Source of the DNA: DASRHK01 sp963776465
GTDB lineage: Bacteria > Pseudomonadota > Gammaproteobacteria > Nevskiales > Nevskiaceae
Direction: 5' to 3'
Assembly (NCBI GenBank): GCA_963776465.1
Contig: CAVZMV010000002.1
Coordinates: 496,001-560,000, forward strand
DNA length: 64,000 bases
Shown here: in pieces, positions 60,027-64,000 of the stretch
How the letters are laid out: every line of letters begins with the position of its first letter
Position numbering within the stretch: position 1 is the first letter of the stretch
Notes under the pieces: generated by a model
What the model was told of the DNA's origin: nothing
The model's database searches: none
The model's input: the letters and a program-made list of their open reading frames with translations, nothing else
Position numbers and translations under genes: made by a program

Positions 60027-60937
60027 CCGCGGATATCCGTCGTCACTTCCTCGCGGCAAATGTCGTTGAGCAGCTCGTGCCGTCCTTCCTCGTAGATCTT
60101 GACCGTGACGTTCTTCAGGCCCGCAGCGCGATACGCGCGCTCCAGCGCGCGCGGTCCGGCGGCGCCGCCGCAGGCTGGATCGGCGGAGCCCGCGATCAGC
60201 AGCACGGGCAACGGTTTGGGGATGCGCGACAGGCGGCCGACGTCAGAGAGCTCGGCACCGGCGGCCAGGAAATCGATCCACAGCCCGCACGAGCCCAGGA
60301 AGCCGCACCAGGGATCGGCGACGTACTTGTCGACTTCGGCCGGGTCGCGCGACAGCCAGTCGAAGTCGGTGCGCGCCGGCGCAAAGCGCTTGTTGAACTG
60401 CTTGAAGATGAGACGGTCGGCAAGCTTGCTGCGATGCCGGCGCCCCTGGATCAGCGCCTCGGCACGCAGCAGCGCCAGCGCGATCGCGCGCGTCAGCCCC
60501 ATGTCGCCCGAGGTCGCCGACAGGATCGCGCCGGAAACCTGGCCGCCGTGCTCGACCAGGTAGTGCTGCACCAGGAACGATCCCATGCTGTGGCCGAGGA
60601 TGAACACCGGCAGCTCGCGGCCGGCGACGAAGTGCGCCGCAGCGATCTCGGCGCGCACCGCCTGGATCGCGGCGAGCGCAACACTCCAGCCGTTGTGGTC
60701 GGCGAAGTGACCGTGCTCGCCCTCGCCCGCGGTATTGCCGTGCCCCGGCAGGTCCGGCGCATAGACCGCGATGCCCGCCTCGGTGAGCGCGCTGGCGAGC
60801 CGCGCGTAGCGTCCGCCATGCTCGGCCATGCCGTGGACGATGAGCAGCACCGCTTCGGGCTGCCGATCGGTCAGCCAGCGGTGAGTGTGGATGGCGGGGC
60901 CATCCTCCATCGCGACTTTCAGCGTGCTGGTCTTCAC
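60005..60937 (-). CDS. Alpha/beta hydrolase, monoacylglycerol lipase-like
   Basis: 310-aa cytoplasmic hydrolase of the monoacylglycerol lipase/lysophospholipase group: VHGMAEHGGRYARLASALTE (oxyanion part HGMAEH), YAPDLPGHGNTAGEGEHGHF, nucleophile elbow GHSMGSFLV (Ser), PVLLIAGSADPACGG (Asp) and EGRHELLND (His). These blocks are close to eukaryotic and bacterial MGL. Start is GTG at 60937. It is divergent from glpK, 49 bases apart; release of glycerol by this enzyme followed by phosphorylation by GlpK would make functional sense. Confidence 0.88.
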   Translation of the reverse strand: MKTSTLKVAMEDGPAIHTHRWLTDRQPEAVLLIVHGMAEHGGRYARLASALTEAGIAVYAPDLPGHGNTAGEGEHGHFADHNGWSVALAAIQAVRAEIAAAHFVAGRELPVFILGHSMGSFLVQHYLVEHGGQVSGAILSATSGDMGLTRAIALALLRAEALIQGRRHRSKLADRLIFKQFNKRFAPARTDFDWLSRDPAEVDKYVADPWCGFLGSCGLWIDFLAAGAELSDVGRLSRIPKPLPVLLIAGSADPACGGAAGPRALERAYRAAGLKNVTVKIYEEGRHELLNDICREEVTTDIRGWLAAHF

Positions 60938-60986
60938 TCTGGGTGTCGGTCAGAATTCGAGCCGATCTTACCCGACGGAGACGACC

Positions 60987-62465
60987 ATGGCCGCTGCAGC
61001 GTTGCTGGCGATAGACCAGGGCACGACCAGCTCGCGCGCCATCGTCTTCGACAAGCGCGGCGCCAAGCTCGGCGTGGCGCAGCAGGAGCTGCCGCAATCA
61101 TTCCCGCAGCCCGGCTGGGTCGAGCACGACGCCAACCGCATCTGGGACGACACGCTGAAAACGATGCGCGAGTCGATCAAGGCGGCGCGCCTGTCGACCA
61201 AGGACATCGTCGCGATCGGCATCACCAACCAGCGCGAGACCACGGTGATCTGGGATCGCGCCAGCGGCAAGCCGATCCACCCGGCGATCGTCTGGCAGGA
61301 CCGCCGCACGGCGGACTTCTGCCGCAAGCACCAGGACAAGAACGAGTGGATCGCCGAGAAGACCGGCCTCCTGATCGACCCGTACTTCTCCGCCACCAAG
61401 ATCGCCTGGCTGCTCGACAACGTGCAGGGTGCGCGCGGACGCGCCGAGAAGGGCGAGCTCGCGTTCGGCACGATCGACTCGTGGCTGTTGTGGAAGCTCA
61501 CCGGTGGCAAGGTGCACGCTACCGACGCGACCAACGCGTCGCGCACGGCGCTGTTCAACGTGCGCACCCAGAAGTGGGACGACGAGCTGCTCGACTTCTT
61601 CAAGGTGCCGAAGAGCCTTCTGCCCGAAGTGAAGGACTCGGCCGCCGAGTTCGGCAGCACCGATCCGGCGCTGCTCGGTCAGCCGGTACCGATCCGCGGC
61701 ATCGCCGGCGATCAACAGGCCGCGACCGTCGGCCAGGCGTGCTTCTCCCCGGGCATGAGCAAGTCGACCTACGGCACCGGCTGCTTCCTGGTGCTGAACA
61801 CCGGCGACAAGCTGCAGCTGTCGAAGCACCGTTTGCTCTCGACCGTCGCCTATCGCCTCAACGGCCAGACGACCTATGCGATGGAAGGCAGCATCTTCGT
61901 CGCCGGCGCGGCCGTGCAGTGGCTGCGCGACGCGATGCACCTGATCCGCAGCGCGGGCGACACCGAGGGACTGGCCAAATCCATCCCCGACACGCAGGGC
62001 GTGTACCTCGTGCCCGCGTTCACCGGCCTGGGCGCGCCGTACTGGGATCCGGAGGCGCGCGGCGCGATCTTCGGGCTCACGCGCGATTCGGGCATCGCCC
62101 ACATCGTGCGCGCGGCGCTGGAGAGCGTCTGCTACCAGACGCGCGACCTCTTGACCGCGATGGCGCAGGACGCGGTCGCGCCGACGGAGTTGCGCGTCGA
62201 CGGCGGCATGGTGGTAAACGACTGGCTCACGCAGTGCCTCGCCGACATCCTGCAAATCCGCGTGGTGCGTCCGCAGACGGTGGAAACCACCGCGCTCGGC
62301 GCCGCCTTCCTCGCCGGCCTTGCCAGCGGCGTCTACGGCTCGCTCGACGAGATCGCCAAGCTCTGGGGCGTCGAGCGCCGGTTCGTGCCGGCGTGGCCAG
62401 CCAGCAAGGCCAACAAGTTCTACGACGGCTGGAAGCAGGCGGTGGTGCGGGTGAAGACCAGCTAG
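60987..62465 (+). CDS. glpK: Glycerol kinase
   Basis: ATP-dependent phosphorylation of glycerol to sn-glycerol-3-phosphate. 492 aa from ATG 60987 with GGAG nine bases ahead. FGGY-family blocks: LLAIDQGTTSSRAIVFD, GWVEHDANRIWDD, WQDRRTADFC, GTIDSWLLWKL, GIAGDQQAATVGQACF, VPAFTGLGAPYWDPEARG and VDGGMVVNDWL. The pattern fits GlpK rather than other sugar kinases. Product feeds PlsB or glycolysis. Confidence 0.96.
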   Translation: MAAAALLAIDQGTTSSRAIVFDKRGAKLGVAQQELPQSFPQPGWVEHDANRIWDDTLKTMRESIKAARLSTKDIVAIGITNQRETTVIWDRASGKPIHPAIVWQDRRTADFCRKHQDKNEWIAEKTGLLIDPYFSATKIAWLLDNVQGARGRAEKGELAFGTIDSWLLWKLTGGKVHATDATNASRTALFNVRTQKWDDELLDFFKVPKSLLPEVKDSAAEFGSTDPALLGQPVPIRGIAGDQQAATVGQACFSPGMSKSTYGTGCFLVLNTGDKLQLSKHRLLSTVAYRLNGQTTYAMEGSIFVAGAAVQWLRDAMHLIRSAGDTEGLAKSIPDTQGVYLVPAFTGLGAPYWDPEARGAIFGLTRDSGIAHIVRAALESVCYQTRDLLTAMAQDAVAPTELRVDGGMVVNDWLTQCLADILQIRVVRPQTVETTALGAAFLAGLASGVYGSLDEIAKLWGVERRFVPAWPASKANKFYDGWKQAVVRVKTS

Positions 62466-62501
62466 CGCACAATCAGTCGACTGCACATCAGGGGTGCGGC
62501 G

Positions 62502-63056
62502 ATGGGGGACATCACAGCGCTGTTGGCGGAAGCCCGCGCCGGCAAGGCCGGCGCCGAGGAGGCGCTGTTCAAACGCATCTACGGCGAATTGCACAAGCTC
62601 GCGCGTGCGCGACTGCGCGGCTTCGAGCCGATCACGCTGCTCAGCCCCACGGTGCTGGTAAACGAGGCCTATCTGCGCCTGTCCCGTCTTGGCGAGCTGC
62701 CGGTGGTGGAGAACCGCCAGATGTTCTTCGGCTATGCCGCCAACATCATGCGCAGCGTGATCGTGGACTGCGTGCGCGAGAAGCGCGCCGCCAAGCGCGG
62801 CGCCGGCGAGACCAAGGTGACGCTGCAGACGCAGGACCTCGGCGGCCTGATGCGGGACCCGGACGTCGTCGCGCTGGACGAGGCGATGCACGACCTGAAG
62901 AAGATCGACGAGCGCTGCTGCCGCGTCGCGGAGCTGCGCTACTTCGGCGGCCTGTCGGTGGAAGAGACGGCGCAGGTCATGGACCTGTCACCCGCAACGA
63001 TCAAGCGCGACTGGGAAAGGGCGCGCGCGTTCCTGTACGACGCGCTAAGGAACTAG
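62502..63056 (+). CDS. ECF-type sigma factor (Sigma70_ECF family)
   Basis: 184-aa sigma factor of the sub-group that occurs beside serine/threonine kinases: region 2 (LHKLARARLRGFEPITLLSPTVLVNEAYLRL; core LVNEAYLRL), MFFGYAANIMRSVIVDCVRE, and region 4 (LRYFGGLSVEETAQVMDLSPATIKRDWERARAFLYD; HTH core VEETAQVMDLSPATIKRDW). No anti-sigma gene is present; the kinase gene starts three bases after the stop, so regulation by phosphorylation is likely. Confidence 0.92.
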   Translation: MGDITALLAEARAGKAGAEEALFKRIYGELHKLARARLRGFEPITLLSPTVLVNEAYLRLSRLGELPVVENRQMFFGYAANIMRSVIVDCVREKRAAKRGAGETKVTLQTQDLGGLMRDPDVVALDEAMHDLKKIDERCCRVAELRYFGGLSVEETAQVMDLSPATIKRDWERARAFLYDALRN

Positions 63057-63059
63057 GCG

Positions 63060-64000
63060 ATGGCCGAGCGCACGCTGCTCTGGCGCGAGGCTTTTGAGAT
63101 CTTCGAGCGCCTGCAGGCGCTGGACGATGGCACGCGCGCATGGGAGCTCGAGCAGCTGGCGCATTCGCGCCCGGAGCTGCATGCGTACGTAGCCAGGCTG
63201 GCGAAGGCCGGCGGCGAAGCTGAAGCAGCCCAGTTCCTCGGCGGCGTTGCGGCGGATGCTGCCGGCTTCGAACGCTCGAGCCTGACCACGCGCGAACCCG
63301 ACGCAACGATTGGCCCATATCGCCTAGTGCGCGCGCTCGGCAGTGGCGGCATGGGCGAGGTCTGGCTGGCGCGCCGCGCCGATGGCCTGTTCGAGACGCC
63401 GGTGGCCCTCAAGCTCATGCACGCGCACCTGACGCATCCGTCGCTGCGCGATCGCTTCGTGCGCGAGGGCCGGATCCTCGGCCAGCTCACGCATCCCAAC
63501 GTCGCCAGGCTCCTGGATGCGGGCGTGGCGCCCGCCGACGCACTCTACCTGGCCATCGAATACGTCGACGGCCTGCATCTGGACCGTTGGTGCGACGAGC
63601 AACGCGCGGACATCGACGCGCGACTGCGCCTGTTCCTGCGGGTCTGCGACGCCGTCGCCCATTCGCACGCGCATCTCGTGGTGCACCGCGACCTCAAGCC
63701 TTCCAACATCCTGGTCACGCCCGAAGGCGAGGTGAAACTGCTGGATTTCGGGATCGCCAAGCTGGTGGAGAGCTCGGGCCTCGGCGACCAGACCGAGCTC
63801 ACGCGGCTCGGCGGCCGCGCGCTCACGCCGGAGTACTCCGCGCCCGAGCAGATTCTCGGCCAGCCGGTGACCGTGGCCACCGACGTCTATTCGCTGGGCG
63901 TGCTGTTGTACCGGCTGCTCACCGGTCGCTCGCCGTACGGCGACGAGGCGCAGCCGGTCGCGCGCATAGAGCAGGCTGTGCTGGACCTGGAGCCGGCGTT
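63060..64000 (+). CDS. Serine/threonine protein kinase, 3' end cut by window
   Basis: Hanks-type kinase, at least 313 aa in the window. N-terminal region of about 85 residues, then the kinase domain: ALGSGGMGEVWLARR (G loop), VALKLM (catalytic Lys), HRDLKPSNILVTPEG (catalytic loop), LDFGIAKL (DFG) and TPEYSAPEQILG (activation-loop end), DVYSLGVLLYRLLTG. The rest of the domain and any sensor or TPR part lie beyond 64000. Its ATG (63060) is three bases after the ECF sigma stop, a coupled pair seen in many proteobacteria. Confidence 0.92.
   Translation, partial: MAERTLLWREAFEIFERLQALDDGTRAWELEQLAHSRPELHAYVARLAKAGGEAEAAQFLGGVAADAAGFERSSLTTREPDATIGPYRLVRALGSGGMGEVWLARRADGLFETPVALKLMHAHLTHPSLRDRFVREGRILGQLTHPNVARLLDAGVAPADALYLAIEYVDGLHLDRWCDEQRADIDARLRLFLRVCDAVAHSHAHLVVHRDLKPSNILVTPEGEVKLLDFGIAKLVESSGLGDQTELTRLGGRALTPEYSAPEQILGQPVTVATDVYSLGVLLYRLLTGRSPYGDEAQPVARIEQAVLDLEPA

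Noticed and set aside
59927..63097. Open frame of 1056 codons on the plus strand
   Set aside because: Runs across a minus-strand lipase and an alternative frame of glpK and the sigma gene; composition is typical of an antisense/alternate-frame shadow.

Overview
This is a GC-rich (roughly two-thirds G+C) chromosomal window from a gammaproteobacterium. The evidence for the class is conserved gene neighbourhoods: dapF-DUF484-xerC with hslVU, hisBHAFE running into tatABC, ubiE-ubiJ-ubiB, a very long FadE, PlsB, and TrkA-TrkH. WS/DGAT wax-ester synthase, a class-3 fatty aldehyde dehydrogenase, an M2 metallopeptidase and DUF885 peptidase pair, and REP-like intergenic hairpins suggest the Nevskiales/Xanthomonadales side of the class. 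Genus cannot be settled by eye. I see no rRNA, tRNA, IS element, prophage or CRISPR array.

Layout. 1-10.3 kb: a truncated and frameshifted ceramidase-like lipoprotein, the TrkA/TrkH potassium uptake pair, a small lipoprotein, then a run of homoserine kinase, a complete TRAP transporter (DctQ, DctM and a TakP-like binding protein) and a TolA-C-like lipoprotein. 10.3-14.2 kb: thioesterase, TauE/SafE permease and MgtE on the minus strand, with a frameshifted glutathione transferase and an alpha/beta hydrolase on the plus strand. 14.2-19.8 kb: minus-strand housekeeping block (outer-membrane protein, dapF, DUF484, xerC, hslV, hslU) ending in a composite palindromic repeat. 19.8-27.5 kb: a lipid block with haloalkane-dehalogenase-like hydrolase, WS/DGAT, aldehyde dehydrogenase, frameshifted FadE and a TetR regulator with two matching palindromic operators. 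27.6-36.2 kb: FKBP isomerase, PlsB, two zinc peptidases, DUF971 and D-Tyr-tRNA deacylase. 36.3-40.9 kb: histidine genes and the Tat translocase. 40.9-48.8 kb: lipoprotein, SDR, a DJ-1/AroE/GST/HemB minus-strand operon, and a translationally coupled fatty acid hydroxylase-ECF sigma-anti-sigma unit. 48.9-55.0 kb: S41 protease, a lower-GC insert (methyltransferase plus MazEF-type toxin-antitoxin) and the ubiquinone genes. 55.1-64.0 kb: PAS/GGDEF/EAL regulator, DoxX, DUF547, monoacylglycerol lipase divergent from glycerol kinase, and an ECF sigma factor followed by a Ser/Thr kinase cut by the window edge.

Main themes are lipid turnover (fatty acid oxidation, wax/TAG storage, phospholipid and glycerol entry), envelope maintenance, and amino acid, haem and ubiquinone synthesis. 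The most unusual observations are three genes broken by the same kind of one-base frame change, dispersed intergenic hairpin families (one with compensatory base changes between copies, one extending the tatB reading frame), a possible structured RNA at 35.5-35.8 kb, and the twin TetR operator. I found no convincing wholly new multi-gene system; the best candidates for under-described biology are the hydroxylase-sigma-anti-sigma unit and the structured RNA locus.
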